A DNA stretch of 64,000 bases from CF-162 sp963667205 (lineage in GTDB: Bacteria; Chloroflexota; Dehalococcoidia; SM23-28-2; RBG-16-64-32), in contig OY762959.1 in the NCBI GenBank assembly GCA_963667205.1, forward strand, positions 1,240,001 through 1,304,000, written 5' to 3'. Numbering within the stretch: the stretch's first letter is position 1; every line of letters starts with the position of its first letter. The position numbers were made by a program, and so were the translations under genes. The notes below the pieces were generated by a model. It was not told the DNA's origin and made no database searches. It saw nothing but the letters and a program-made list of their open reading frames with translations. Shown here in pieces: positions 1 to 8,237 of this stretch.

Positions 1-282
1 GAGTCCGCGGGCCAGCCCTACGGGCCCGTCGGAGGCCTCGTGGTCCTTCCCGCCGGCGACATTCGCCAGCGCCCGGACGAGCGCGCGGTCGGCGGCCAGC
101 TCTTCGCGGCTGACGTAGTGCGGCCGGCGCTTGTGGAGCTGGGCGGCGAAAAAGAAGTAGGCCGAGACGACCAGCTCCGCCGGGTCGCTGATCTCCGGCA
201 TGACGCGCGAGAAGAAGAGGTTGGGCACGGCCGTCGCGAGGCCCGAGTCCGGAAAGCCGGTAAACGCCGCTGGCCCGCTCAT
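1..282 (-). CDS. DnaD-like replication protein, N-terminal part (cut by window edge)
   Basis: 94 codons are visible before the sequence leaves the window. The ATG at 282 overlaps the dnaB stop by 4 nt (ATGA), so the two genes are probably translationally coupled. The visible residues include GFPDSGLATAVPNLFFSRV, ISDPAELVV and HKRRPHYVSREEL. This spacing matches the N-terminal winged-helix region of Chloroflexota DnaD-domain proteins (GFP..., FFS, I-D-AEL-V). Such proteins help load the replicative helicase, which fits its place directly after dnaB. The DnaD domain itself would lie outside the window, so the name rests on the N-terminus and context. Confidence 0.6.
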   Translation of the reverse strand, partial: MSGPAAFTGFPDSGLATAVPNLFFSRVMPEISDPAELVVSAYFFFAAQLHKRRPHYVSREELAADRALVRALANVAGGKDHEASDGPVGLARGL

Positions 283-1715
283 TCCTGGCCCTCCCAATCC
301 GTCTCCTCCGACGCCTCCGGCTCGCGCATCAGCAGGTCCTCGAAGCGGGCGATCTTGTCGCGGAAGCGGAGGTGGATCGTGCCGGTGGGGCCGTTGCGGT
401 GCTTGGCGACGATGAGTTGCGTGATCCCCGCGGGGTACTCGCGACGGCGCTCCTCGCCGGAGTTGTCCCGGTCCCATTGCTCCCGGCTCACGTACTTGTC
501 CTCGCGGTAGATAAACATGACGACGTCGGCGTCTTGCTCGATGCTGCCGGACTCGCGGAGGTCGCTGAGCATCGGAATGTTGTTGGCGCGGTGCTCGGAC
601 GCGCGGGAGAGCTGCGAACAGGCGATCACGGGTACGTCGAGGTCACGCGCCAGCTGCTTGAGGGAGCGCGAGATGTAGCTCACCTCCTGCACACGGTTTT
701 CGTTGCGCGCCCCGGAGCTCATCAGCTGCAGGTAGTCAACGACGATCATGTCGAGTCCGCGCTCCAACTGTAGACGCCGCGCCTTGGCGCGCATCTCCGC
801 CACCGTCAGCGTAGCCGCGTCGTCGAAGTAGATCGGCAGGTCGCCGAGCACGCCGAGCGCTTGCATGATCTTGCCCGCCTCGCGCTCCGAGTAGGTGCCG
901 AGGACGAGGCGCGTCGAATCGACGCCCGCCTCCATGGCCACCGTTCGCTGCACGAGCTGATCGGCCGCCATCTCGACGGAGAAGAAGCCGACGGTTGCGC
1001 TATGCCGGAACGCGGCGTTGCGCGCGAAGTTGAGAACGAGCGATGTCTTACCAAGGCTAGGCCGCGCCGCGACGATCACGAGGTCACCGCGCTTGAGCCC
1101 CGGAGCCAGCAGCGTGTCGAGGTCTGCGTAGCCGGATGTCACGGCCCGCGACTGGGCGGCCGCAGGCGAGGTGCCGGATTCGAGGTTCTCCATGTAACCG
1201 GAGAGCAGCTCGCGGATGTGCTGGAAGTCGCGCAAGGACTCGCCGCGGCGCACGGCGGCGATCAGGATCTCGGCCTGGCCGAGGGCGTCACCGACATCGG
1301 CGCCGCCCTGGTAGGCGATCTGGGCGATCTGCCCCGCCGCCGTAATCATCTTGCGATAGATGGCGTCACGCTGGACGATGCCCGCGTAGTTCTCGACGCC
1401 GATGGACGTCGGCAGGTCGGTGACGAGGCGGCTCAGGTAGGCGAGGCCGCCGATGTCCGCAAGGCGTCCGTCTCGCTCCAGCTCATGGGCGACGGTGATC
1501 TGGTTGATCGCCTCGTTGCGGTCCCAGAGAGAGCGGCAGGCGTCGTAGATCCAGCCGTTCTTCTCGCGGAAGAAGTCGCCGCCGGCGAGCCGCGGCGCGA
1601 CTTTGAAGATCGCTTCGGGGTCGACGAGAAGCGAGGCAACGACGGCCTCTTCGGCCTCGTTGTCGTGGGGCGGCAGTTTTTCGCCGCCCCTGGCGGGTCC
1701 GGATTCTACAACCAT
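279..1715 (-). CDS. dnaB: Replicative DNA helicase DnaB
   Basis: 478 residues, the usual length for DnaB. The N-terminal domain begins PPHDNEAEEAVVASLL, the classic DnaB opening (about residues 15-120). The RecA-like C-terminal domain has Walker A ARPSLGKTSL (about 217-226), Walker B MIVVDYLQLM and the segment LARDLDVPVIACSQLSR, followed by DLRESGSIEQDADVV. It acts as a hexamer unwinding DNA at the replication fork. It sits downstream of rplI on the same strand with a 72-nt gap, a common rplI-dnaB arrangement, and is probably transcribed from the promoter upstream of rplI. Walker A reads RPSLGKT rather than the usual RPGMGKT; the catalytic GKT is intact. Confidence 0.97.
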   Translation of the reverse strand: MVVESGPARGGEKLPPHDNEAEEAVVASLLVDPEAIFKVAPRLAGGDFFREKNGWIYDACRSLWDRNEAINQITVAHELERDGRLADIGGLAYLSRLVTDLPTSIGVENYAGIVQRDAIYRKMITAAGQIAQIAYQGGADVGDALGQAEILIAAVRRGESLRDFQHIRELLSGYMENLESGTSPAAAQSRAVTSGYADLDTLLAPGLKRGDLVIVAARPSLGKTSLVLNFARNAAFRHSATVGFFSVEMAADQLVQRTVAMEAGVDSTRLVLGTYSEREAGKIMQALGVLGDLPIYFDDAATLTVAEMRAKARRLQLERGLDMIVVDYLQLMSSGARNENRVQEVSYISRSLKQLARDLDVPVIACSQLSRASEHRANNIPMLSDLRESGSIEQDADVVMFIYREDKYVSREQWDRDNSGEERRREYPAGITQLIVAKHRNGPTGTIHLRFRDKIARFEDLLMREPEASEETDWEGQE

Positions 1716-1787
1716 TGTTTTCGCTGTAAGGAGGCGCCGGACCCGGTTGTGAGAATCATCCGCCCTGGGGCGGAGCCGGAGCCGGCG

Positions 1788-2486
1788 TTAGGAGCCGTCC
1801 TGGCTGGCGTTTCCCTTCTCTGCGTCTTCCGTCGCCTCAGGTGCGTCCGAAGTCTCGCTGGTGCTTTCTTCCTCTGCGGCCGGGGCCTCTTTCTCGGCCG
1901 GTGGTTCGTCCGCGGCGGTCTCGTTTTCGGCGGCGGCTGACTCCTCTGGGGCGCTCTCGTCCGCCGCATCGCCCTCGGCGGTCTCGCCCTCGGGCGCCTC
2001 TGCCTCGGCCTCGACTTCTTCGGGCTCCGGCATGCCGCCTTCCGGATGGACGTTGACGGTGATGTTGGCGATCACGTTGCAGGTGAGCCTGACCGGCACC
2101 TCGTGCGTGCCGATCTCGCGGATCGGCTGTGGGAGGGAGACCTGCCGGTGCTCCAGCTCAACGCCGGTGCTCTCACGCAGACGCTCGGCGATGTCGCGGG
2201 TGGTGACGGAGCCGAACAGCTTGCCCTGCTCACCAACGAGCACCTCGATCGTCATCTCCTGGCCTTCGACGAGCGGGAGAAGGCGCTCCGTGGCCTCGCC
2301 GTCCAGACGGTCCTGGCGCTTCGCTTCCTTCGTCGCCTTCTGTTCGGCGACGGCGATGTAGTGCTCCGTTGCCGGAGCAGCGAGCTTTCGCGGCAAAAGG
2401 AAGTTGCGCGCGAAGCCATCGGCAACGTTCTTCACGTCGCCGGTGCGCGCGGTCCCTTCGACCTCTTCGAGGAATACGACCTTCAT
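1788..2486 (-). CDS. rplI: 50S ribosomal protein bL9 with acidic C-terminal tail
   Basis: I place the start at 2486 (MKVVFLEEVEG), which has an AAGGAG ribosome binding site at 2493-2500. A longer in-frame reading to 2591 would swallow the promoter region. Residues 1-50 are the bL9 N-domain (VADGFARNFLLPRKLA). The C-domain follows (EVLVGEQGKLFGSVTTRDIAE; PIREIGTHEVPVRL) and ends near residue 150. The remaining roughly 80 residues are almost only Glu, Ala, Asp, Pro, Ser and Thr, an unusual low-complexity acidic extension. bL9 binds 23S rRNA at the base of the L1 stalk. It is the first gene of the rplI-dnaB unit. Confidence 0.95.
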   Translation of the reverse strand: MKVVFLEEVEGTARTGDVKNVADGFARNFLLPRKLAAPATEHYIAVAEQKATKEAKRQDRLDGEATERLLPLVEGQEMTIEVLVGEQGKLFGSVTTRDIAERLRESTGVELEHRQVSLPQPIREIGTHEVPVRLTCNVIANITVNVHPEGGMPEPEEVEAEAEAPEGETAEGDAADESAPEESAAAENETAADEPPAEKEAPAAEEESTSETSDAPEATEDAEKGNASQDGS

Positions 2487-2591
2487 GGGTTTCTCCTTCT
2501 GAATCCTACGGACAGCCCGCCATGAGCGGGCAATGGGCTTTTCACCAAGATAATCGACAATCTCTTCACAGGCCACATTCCACTGGGTCAC

Positions 2592-2621
2592 ATTTTAGAA
2601 CGCCCGTGCTAGGCGCGTCAA
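2592..2621 (-). promoter_or_regulatory. Sigma70-type promoter of the rplI-dnaB operon
   Basis: On the minus strand, TTGACG (2616-2621) is followed after 18 nt by TAAAAT (2592-2597). Each box differs from consensus at one position. Transcription would begin near 2585 and give a leader of about 100 nt before the rplI start at 2486. The rest of the gap 2654-2805 shows no gene I can support. Confidence 0.7.
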
Positions 2622-2637
2622 CGAGCCACTGCCCTTT

Positions 2638-2653
2638 CCCGCACCGGTGCGGG
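2638..2653. repeat. Perfect 16-bp palindrome upstream of the rplI promoter
   Basis: CCCGCACCGGTGCGGG is a perfect palindrome without a spacer. It lies 17 bp upstream of the -35 box of the rplI promoter. The position and lack of a loop fit a dimeric regulator site better than a terminator; no T-run follows on either strand. The binding protein is unknown. Confidence 0.45.
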
Positions 2654-2805
2654 CGTTCGGGGTGTCCAGCGGCTGGCGGACCTGGAGCCGACGGCGGGCA
2701 CGTCCGGCGCGCCGCTTAAGCCTAGTCGAACGATCGAGCCGGGCGATGAGGCCGGCGACGCTCTGGAGCGACGCGGGCGAGAGCGCGGCCTACGCGAGCT
2801 GAGCG

Positions 2806-3726
2806 CTAAGAGGTTTCGAAGAGGTCGCCGAAGCCGAAGGGGTCGCCGCCGTCTTCGCCGCCAAACATGTCGCCGAACATGTCGCCGAACGAGACCACGT
2901 CCGTCGGCGCATCCGGGATCGTGACATCGGCGTTGTAGGCGTCGATCCGCACAGTCATGTCGATCGAGAGATCACCGCCTTCCGGAGACGAGAGGCCGAT
3001 GTCCATCGTCACCAGATACGGCAGGTAGTCGTCCGCGCCAATCCAGATGTCCATCGCGATCGGCCCTGCTACGCCGTCCGTCGGGAGCATGTCAGTGCCG
3101 CCGGACGCGGAGTCGAGCGCGCCGGAGAGCGCCGCCAGGGCGTCCGCCAGCTCCGCCGAGACGCTGTAGTGGAGCAGGTTACGCCCGTCCACTTCCTCCT
3201 CGCCGGCGAACTCCACGCTGCCGAAGGCATCGACGAGCGCCTGGTAATCGAACGCTGACGCGGCCGAGAGCAGATCCTGTATCTCGGCCGCGTCGGTACC
3301 GGTCAACCCCAGGTCATCCAACGACAGGGATATCCAGCCGCCGAAGAAGGGCATCGTGAAGTAGTAGGTGCCGTCGCGGACGAGGAGCTCCGTCGTGCCG
3401 AGATCACTCAGGTCGACGCCCACGCCGTCACCGCCGGACATCGTTATCGCCATGTGCATATTGTCTGGCGCTTCAAAAGCGAATTCCGCATCGACGCCGA
3501 AGTCCATATCGTCAACCGCAAGGGTCATCTCGAGGCTGCCCTCGAGAGACGTTACCTCCTGCTCGAACCGGTCGGCCGAGGCCGCGAGTACCTGGACCCC
3601 GTTCGAGACGAAGAGGTCATCGCCCGCGGCTGGATCGTCGCGCGCGCTCTCCGAGCCGCCGCCGCCGCTGCAGGCGACGATGGCCAGCGCGGCCAGGACA
3701 GGCAAAGCCAGAATCAGGAGTCGCAT
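2806..3726 (-). CDS. Secreted lipoprotein of unknown function (LppX/LprG-like)
   Basis: The start at 3726 (MRLLILALPVLAALAIVAC) gives a signal peptide directly; ten more upstream residues would put charged residues in front of it. The lipobox AIVAC predicts cleavage before Cys19, followed by a Gly/Ser-rich linker. The body alternates hydrophobic beta-strand-like segments with motifs such as LLVRDGTYYFTMP and NLLHYSV. This resembles LolA-like, LppX_LprAFG-type lipoproteins that carry lipids. The C-terminus is Gly/Asp/Phe-rich (FGDMFGDMFGGEDGG). It stands alone, so the exact role is open. Confidence 0.7.
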   Translation of the reverse strand: MRLLILALPVLAALAIVACSGGGGSESARDDPAAGDDLFVSNGVQVLAASADRFEQEVTSLEGSLEMTLAVDDMDFGVDAEFAFEAPDNMHMAITMSGGDGVGVDLSDLGTTELLVRDGTYYFTMPFFGGWISLSLDDLGLTGTDAAEIQDLLSAASAFDYQALVDAFGSVEFAGEEEVDGRNLLHYSVSAELADALAALSGALDSASGGTDMLPTDGVAGPIAMDIWIGADDYLPYLVTMDIGLSSPEGGDLSIDMTVRIDAYNADVTIPDAPTDVVSFGDMFGDMFGGEDGGDPFGFGDLFETS

Positions 3727-3956
3727 CGATCTAAGAATACATTCCCGGCGGCCCAAAGACCAGCCGCCACTCTGTTAGAGGAGAGCCGTGCCCGCGCGTT
3801 ACGGGGGTGAGGCTTTATTAGCCAAAGCTGAACGAACGGCGGGCGAGATCTTCGGCTTCGAGTGTGCGCACTGAGCGCCTCTGCCAAACGGCCCCGGAGA
3901 GCGAGCCGCTCAGTCCTTGATTGTCGCTGTTCGTTCGGCGAGAGTAGGCAGTGACG

Positions 3957-4043
3957 ATGACAACCGCCGAAGCCAACTTCTGCCCCAGCTGCGGGTAGGC
4001 GCTGACGGCCGGCTCCAACTATTGTGCCGCCTGCTGACACCAG
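3957..4043 (+). pseudogene. Zinc-ribbon N-terminus of the RDD protein, interrupted by TAG and TGA
   Basis: From ATG 3957 the frame reads MTTAEANFCPSCG, TAG (3996-3998), ALTAGSNYCAAC, TGA (4035-4037), then HQ and the Met at 4044. It stays in the same frame as the RDD gene. FCPSCG...NYCAAC is a standard four-cysteine zinc-ribbon, a frequent N-terminal partner of RDD domains. Both stops fall at positions where such ribbons usually have K/Q/E and G. Either the gene has two nonsense changes, or the sequence contains errors, or the stops are read through. Confidence 0.6.
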
Positions 4044-4424
4044 ATGCGTGGCGCTGTGACGGCGGCCTTCGGCGTGCGCTTCGTCTCCTGGCTCATCGAC
4101 CTCGTGATCCTGCTCGTCATCGGTTCCGTGGTCGCGGTCGTCATCGACCCACCGTGGTACCTGGGGACTCTCATCGGCGCGACGTACACCGTCGGCTTCT
4201 GGACCGCGACCGCGGCCACGCCGGGCAAGATGCTGATGAAGCTCAAGGTCGTCGACGAGAAGGGCGACCCGATCGCGATCGATAAGGCGATCCTGCGCTA
4301 CGTCGGCTACTGGGTCTCGACGATCACGCTGTTAATCGGCTTCCTGATGATCGCCTTCCGGCAGGACAACCGCGGCCTGCACGACCTGCTCGCCGGCACT
4401 AACGTAGTGCGCACCGGAGAGTAA
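4044..4424 (+). CDS. RDD family membrane protein
   Basis: 126 residues. It opens FGVRFVSWLIDLVILL (first membrane segment, with the R and D that name the family). A second membrane span surrounds LIGATYTVGFWT, followed by the family motif TPGKMLMKLKVVD (about 60-72). A third hydrophobic segment, TITLLIGFLMIAF, and the ending RGLHDLLAGTNVV are also typical. RDD proteins are small inner-membrane proteins, some implicated in ion transport. No clear ribosome binding site precedes ATG 4044. This agrees with the true start lying upstream at 3957 in the interrupted zinc-ribbon segment. Confidence 0.8.
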   Translation: MRGAVTAAFGVRFVSWLIDLVILLVIGSVVAVVIDPPWYLGTLIGATYTVGFWTATAATPGKMLMKLKVVDEKGDPIAIDKAILRYVGYWVSTITLLIGFLMIAFRQDNRGLHDLLAGTNVVRTGE

Positions 4425-4492
4425 CGAAGCCGGCCGGCGCGACGCCTTGTGGAGCGCCGCCGGCGGCCGGCCGGATTGTCGTTGCGTGGGGG

Positions 4493-4855
4493 CTAGAACT
4501 GAAGCAGCTGGATGAGGTTGCCCTCCGGGTCCTTGAACGTCGCGATCCGCGGACCGTCGGCACCGGGCTGGTTCGGCTCTTCGATGAACTCGACGCCGGC
4601 GGCCTTGAGGCGCTGGAAGTCGGCCTGGATGTCGTCCGTGTCGAAGCCGACGATATGGCGCGGCGGGTCCTTGGCCGGCCCGTGCACCTCGCTATGCGTG
4701 CCCAGCCCCAGCACCGGGCCGCTGACGTCGCCCATCACGTAGAAGCCGTCGCCACCGCCGTCACCAGGCGTCAGGCCGACGGTGTCGCGGTAGAACGGTA
4801 GCAGCTTCTCCACGTCCTCACTGAAGATGCTCGAGATGCGTAGTCCCTTGATCAT
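4493..4855 (-). CDS. VOC family (glyoxalase/bleomycin-resistance fold) protein
   Basis: 120 residues forming two beta-alpha-beta-beta-beta units. It starts MIKGLRISSIFSEDVEKLLPFYRDTVGL and ends ATFKDPEGNLIQLLQF, the characteristic FxDPxGN signature. Metal-site positions seem partly replaced, so a glyoxalase I reaction cannot be claimed. An AGGAGG-type site precedes the start. It lies 34 nt downstream of a yciI-like gene on the same strand and is probably co-transcribed with it. Confidence 0.85.
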   Translation of the reverse strand: MIKGLRISSIFSEDVEKLLPFYRDTVGLTPGDGGGDGFYVMGDVSGPVLGLGTHSEVHGPAKDPPRHIVGFDTDDIQADFQRLKAAGVEFIEEPNQPGADGPRIATFKDPEGNLIQLLQF

Positions 4856-4889
4856 GGCTCCTCCTTCTTGAATTCCGGGCGTTATGAGT

Positions 4890-5225
4890 CTACTCGAACT
4901 CCATCACCGGCCGCACCTCCACCGAGCCCCTGGGAGCGGAGGGAATCTTGGCCGCGTAAGCGATCGCCTCGTCGAGGTTGTTGCAGTTGAGCAAGTAAAG
5001 GCCGCCCAGCTGCTCCTTCGTCTCGGCGAAGGGGCCGTCCGTCGTCACCGTCTCGCCGTCTCGCACGCGGACAGTCGTCGCGGTGGAGATCGGCTGGAGC
5101 GCGCGGCCGTCCTCGCGGACGCCGGCCTCGCTCACCTCGTTGGTGAACGCCTCCCACTGTCCCATCGCCTCCGGCGACATGTCGATCAGCTTCTCGTCCT
5201 CGTAGATAAGCAGCATGTAGCGCAT
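4890..5225 (-). CDS. YciI-like (DGPF domain) protein
   Basis: 111 residues, MRYMLLIYEDEKLI at the start and the family motif VTTDGPFAETKEQLGGLYLLNC in the middle, typical of DGPF/YCII proteins. They have a dimeric alpha/beta-barrel fold, and the His/Asp pair of true YciI is not obvious here. An AAGGAGG site lies just upstream (around 5231-5237). Members often sit beside ECF sigma factors or VOC proteins; here a VOC gene follows. Function is unknown. Confidence 0.85.
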   Translation of the reverse strand: MRYMLLIYEDEKLIDMSPEAMGQWEAFTNEVSEAGVREDGRALQPISTATTVRVRDGETVTTDGPFAETKEQLGGLYLLNCNNLDEAIAYAAKIPSAPRGSVEVRPVMEFE

Positions 5226-5362
5226 TGCAGCCTCCTTGCAGATAAATCCTCGTTTGACAAGCTGTCGATATAGCTACGAGCGGTGAGCGCCAGAATCGAC
5301 GGCAGCATGGGCGCTCGGGTGGGCGATTCGCCAGATTTCCGGCGCGGCGAAAAGCAGATCCT

Positions 5363-5379
5363 CTGAGCGATGCGCTCAG
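5363..5379. repeat. Inverted repeat in the promoter region of the propeller protein
   Basis: CTGAGCG-ATG-CGCTCAG has perfect 7-bp arms and a 3-nt spacer. It lies about 14 bp upstream of the proposed -35 box at 5393. The 282-nt gap 5226-5507 otherwise holds only the promoters of the divergent genes. Confidence 0.3.
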
Positions 5380-5392
5380 GCGCCGGCTGGAG

Positions 5393-5422
5393 TTGACGTG
5401 GTGCTAGCTACGCTCGCATAGA
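5393..5422 (+). promoter_or_regulatory. Possible promoter of the propeller/dockerin gene
   Basis: TTGACG at 5393-5398 is followed after 18 nt by CATAGA at 5417-5422. The -35 is strong and the -10 weak (3 of 6). Transcription would start near 5430, about 80 nt before the start at 5508. Confidence 0.35.
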
Positions 5423-5507
5423 CTGAGTGTGCTACAAGCAGCCGCTCTCGCTAAGCGCCCCCCAGGCGGCCGGCGGCCGGCCCGAAGTCCCGAAGTTGGA
5501 GGCCCGC

Positions 5508-7595
5508 ATGAGTTCCGCAGCCCGATTCTTTGCCGCGGCGGCAGCCGCGTTCCTGGTATTCGTCCTCACACAGGGCACCGTCCCCAACGTAGAGGCGGGC
5601 GCCGTGGCCGAGTTCTCGCCGGACCCCCTATTCATCCTGGACGGCCGCAGCGAGGTTCTGACGGTCACAGTCGACAAAGAGGTGACCCAGGAGGAGATCG
5701 ATGCCGGAGCGATCGACGTGGAGCTCGTCCAACCCGGCAACGTTTCCGACACCGAGATCCTGGCCAAGGACGCGAAAGTCCCGCCCGGCACGATGGCGGG
5801 TGACACGATCTCAGTGATGGTGAAGTTCACGATCAAGTGCGTGGACAACGAGATCGTGGGCACGGGGGAGAATTCGGTCGCGTTCGAGATCGAGTTCGGG
5901 AGTACGAACAGCAACGCCCTCGGGTCGGGCCAGGTGACCTGCTCCGGCAAGGCGATCGTGATGTTCGACCCGGTTCCGCTCGAAGTGCCCGATGGCAGCA
6001 CGAAAAAGGTGAAGGTGACGATCACCAAGGAACTCACCGCCGAAGAAGCGTTCATGGCGAGGATCCACGTCCGCCTCGTCGAGCCCGGCATCCTGGACGA
6101 CACGCTGCTGGACACGAAGGACCTAAAGTTCCGCGGTGGGACGCGGGTCGGCAGTAAGAAGACAGTGACCGCGACTTTCAAAATCGAATGCACCTTCAAC
6201 GAGATCCGCGGCAAGCTCGCCGGCACCGATACTGACGACGCGGAACTCTCCATCGAGTTCACCGCCAACGGGTCGAATCACGGGACGGGCCAGGCGATCT
6301 GCGTCGACACCGACTTCTCGCAGGTCCCCTCCAGCGGCTTCAGCCCCAGCGGCGTCGCGATCGACTCCGAGAGCGGTTACGCCTACGCGCTCAACGCCTT
6401 CGACGGCGCCATCGGTGTCTTCGACGGCGCCACGCTGATCAGAACGATCAACCTGCCTTGCGACGCAGTTCTGGCGGGCGTCTCGAGCGTTGAGCCAACT
6501 GACGATGAGGTCGCTTGCACTTACCAGGGGATAGTGCTCGTCCCGGTTAGCCTCATCGGCTTCGACATCTACGCCACCAACCGCCTGACGAGGGAAGTCG
6601 TATCGGTGTACGCCTCCGTCCTCAACGGTACGGCGGCCTCGCACGAAGTGACGACGATCGCTGTTGGCGCGGGGCCGACGGGCATCGGCGCCGATCTGTC
6701 CACTGGCCAGCTCTACGTCGCCAACGCCGACGACGGGACTGTCTCCGTTGTCGACGTCAACACTGACACCGTGACCAATACGATCACGGTCGGCGGCGTT
6801 CCCAACGGCGTTATCGTGGACAGCGCCAACGGCATCGCCTACGTCTCGAACTTCACACTGGACGTCGTACACGTCATCGACACGGCGACGAACACCGAAG
6901 TCGACACGATCAACGTTGGAGCCGGACCCGATAGCATGGAGATCGACCACGACACAGGCACCCTCTGGGTCACGAACTTCCTCGGCAACTCCGTCACAGT
7001 CGTCGATCTGTACACGTCCCCACTGGCGATCTCTTCGCTCCCGACGACGATCAACCTGGGCTTCGGCACGGGGCCGAACGACATCTCCCTCAACATGTAC
7101 ACGAACCGGCTCTACACGGCCAACGCGCTCAACGATACGGTCAGCGTTATCGACCGCACGACGCGCCAGCTCGCCGGCACGATCAACGTCGGCGACACGC
7201 CGGACGCGGTGGCGGCGCACGGCAAGAAGGGCATCATCTACGTCGCCAACCACGGAGAGAATTCGCTTTCGCTGATCAGCGACCCGAACCCGTACGTTCA
7301 GCGGCGGTGGGGCGACCTCGGCTGCGACGGCCTGGTGAACGCGGATGACGTACTCGCTGCCCTTCGCGCGCACGGCGAACTACCTGACCAGGCGGGCAAC
7401 GACTGCCCAGCGTTCGGAGAGGAAGTCGACGTCCTGCCCTACGCCTACGGGAGCCAGACCTGGGGCGACCCGAACTGCGACGGACTGCTTGACGGCCACG
7501 ACCCCCTGCTACTGATCCTCGCCTTCGCCGGCGCGCTCGAGCCCAACGGCGACCCCGGCTGTCCGGACGTCAACAAGACGGTCTACGTCTGGTGA
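5508..7595 (+). CDS. Secreted YVTN beta-propeller protein with two dockerin-like repeats
   Basis: I choose ATG 5508 because GGAGG precedes it and a signal peptide follows (FFAAAAAAFLVFVL, cleavage near VEAGA). Residues about 35-270 are two similar Ig-like units of about 115 residues. Each opens with a beta-strand ending in D (FILDGRSE, LEVPDGST), contains IKC/IEC and closes GxGQxxC. Residues about 275-600 are YVTN-type propeller blades (LYVANADDGTVSVVDVNTD, AYVSNFTLDVVHVIDTATN). The C-terminus has two Ca-loop repeats, GDLGCDGLVNADDVL and GDPNCDGLLDGHDPLL, typical of dockerin type I. It is probably an extracellular adhesion or scaffold-bound protein. Confidence 0.8.
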   Translation: MSSAARFFAAAAAAFLVFVLTQGTVPNVEAGAVAEFSPDPLFILDGRSEVLTVTVDKEVTQEEIDAGAIDVELVQPGNVSDTEILAKDAKVPPGTMAGDTISVMVKFTIKCVDNEIVGTGENSVAFEIEFGSTNSNALGSGQVTCSGKAIVMFDPVPLEVPDGSTKKVKVTITKELTAEEAFMARIHVRLVEPGILDDTLLDTKDLKFRGGTRVGSKKTVTATFKIECTFNEIRGKLAGTDTDDAELSIEFTANGSNHGTGQAICVDTDFSQVPSSGFSPSGVAIDSESGYAYALNAFDGAIGVFDGATLIRTINLPCDAVLAGVSSVEPTDDEVACTYQGIVLVPVSLIGFDIYATNRLTREVVSVYASVLNGTAASHEVTTIAVGAGPTGIGADLSTGQLYVANADDGTVSVVDVNTDTVTNTITVGGVPNGVIVDSANGIAYVSNFTLDVVHVIDTATNTEVDTINVGAGPDSMEIDHDTGTLWVTNFLGNSVTVVDLYTSPLAISSLPTTINLGFGTGPNDISLNMYTNRLYTANALNDTVSVIDRTTRQLAGTINVGDTPDAVAAHGKKGIIYVANHGENSLSLISDPNPYVQRRWGDLGCDGLVNADDVLAALRAHGELPDQAGNDCPAFGEEVDVLPYAYGSQTWGDPNCDGLLDGHDPLLLILAFAGALEPNGDPGCPDVNKTVYVW

Positions 7596-7601
7596 CGCCT
7601 G

Positions 7602-8179
7602 CTAGCTCGTCATGCCGCCGAGGCCGACGAGGGCGCGGCCGTGCTCGATCTCGCCCATGTGGCGCAGGCCGTGCTGGTAGATGAAGCACTCCAGCACCTC
7701 GAGCTTGCGGATCGGGTTGCCCGGCCCGACGATGAGGCCGCAGAAGATGTTCTGCATGTTCTGCGGTAGCTGCGGGATGATGACTTCCGAGAGCATCTCC
7801 GGCGTGATCGTCTCCAGCACCCGTCCGTGCGGGCGATGACGGCAGCCTGGTAGACCTTCCAGGCGTCGAGGTCGGCGAAGCTTTGCGCCTCCATCTCCCC
7901 GACGGTCTCCTCACGGCCCAGCGCGTCGACGCCGACGCCGATCTTCTCGGCCCAGCCGCCGCTTACCCAGAGCAGCGGCTCCTGCAGGAACGGAGCGCTG
8001 ATCGACTGGTCCTGCGCCCGCATGAAGTGGCTGAAGCTGAAAGCGATCGGCAGGACGCCTTCACGCTCGTGGTGGTTCACCTGATCGAGGGTCATGTCGC
8101 TGATCGCGCGCTCCCAGATCGTGTTCATGGCACGGATGCGGTTGCGCAGCGACTGGAGGAACATCTCGGCGCCTGACAT
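7602..8179 (-). pseudogene. DinB family protein, frameshifted
   Basis: The first part (from ATG 8179) reads MSGAEMFLQSLRNRIRAMN...LDAWKVYQAAVIARTDG. The remainder continues in another frame as VLETITPEMLSEVI...FIYQHGLRHMGEIEHGRALVGL to a TAG at 7602. Together they give a DinB-type four-helix protein of about 192 residues with HxxxH-like histidines (HGLRHMGE). The break is near 7820, inside GACGGGTGC; one extra G would restore the frame. The gene could be truly inactive or the base could be a sequencing error in a G run. Confidence 0.65.
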
Positions 8180-8237
8180 CGCCGCCTATTCTACCGCGTA
8201 TAATCCGTCGTGCTCAGTCATTGCGAGGCTGCCGATC

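Noticed and set aside
1788..2591. Longer bL9 starting at 2591
   Set aside because: The extra 35 residues are not bL9-like and overlap the promoter's transcription start; ATG 2486 has the ribosome binding site.
4035..4037. TGA in the zinc ribbon as a selenocysteine codon
   Set aside because: It falls after the fourth zinc Cys where Gly is normal, a TAG lies upstream in the same frame, and I see no hairpin suited to SelB.
3714..4040. Minus-strand ORFs across the lipoprotein-RDD gap
   Set aside because: No start signal, no motif, and they run through the zinc-ribbon segment whose coding strand is clear.
5254..5259. Perfect TTGACA as a promoter -35
   Set aside because: No -10 box at 16-19 nt on the plus strand.
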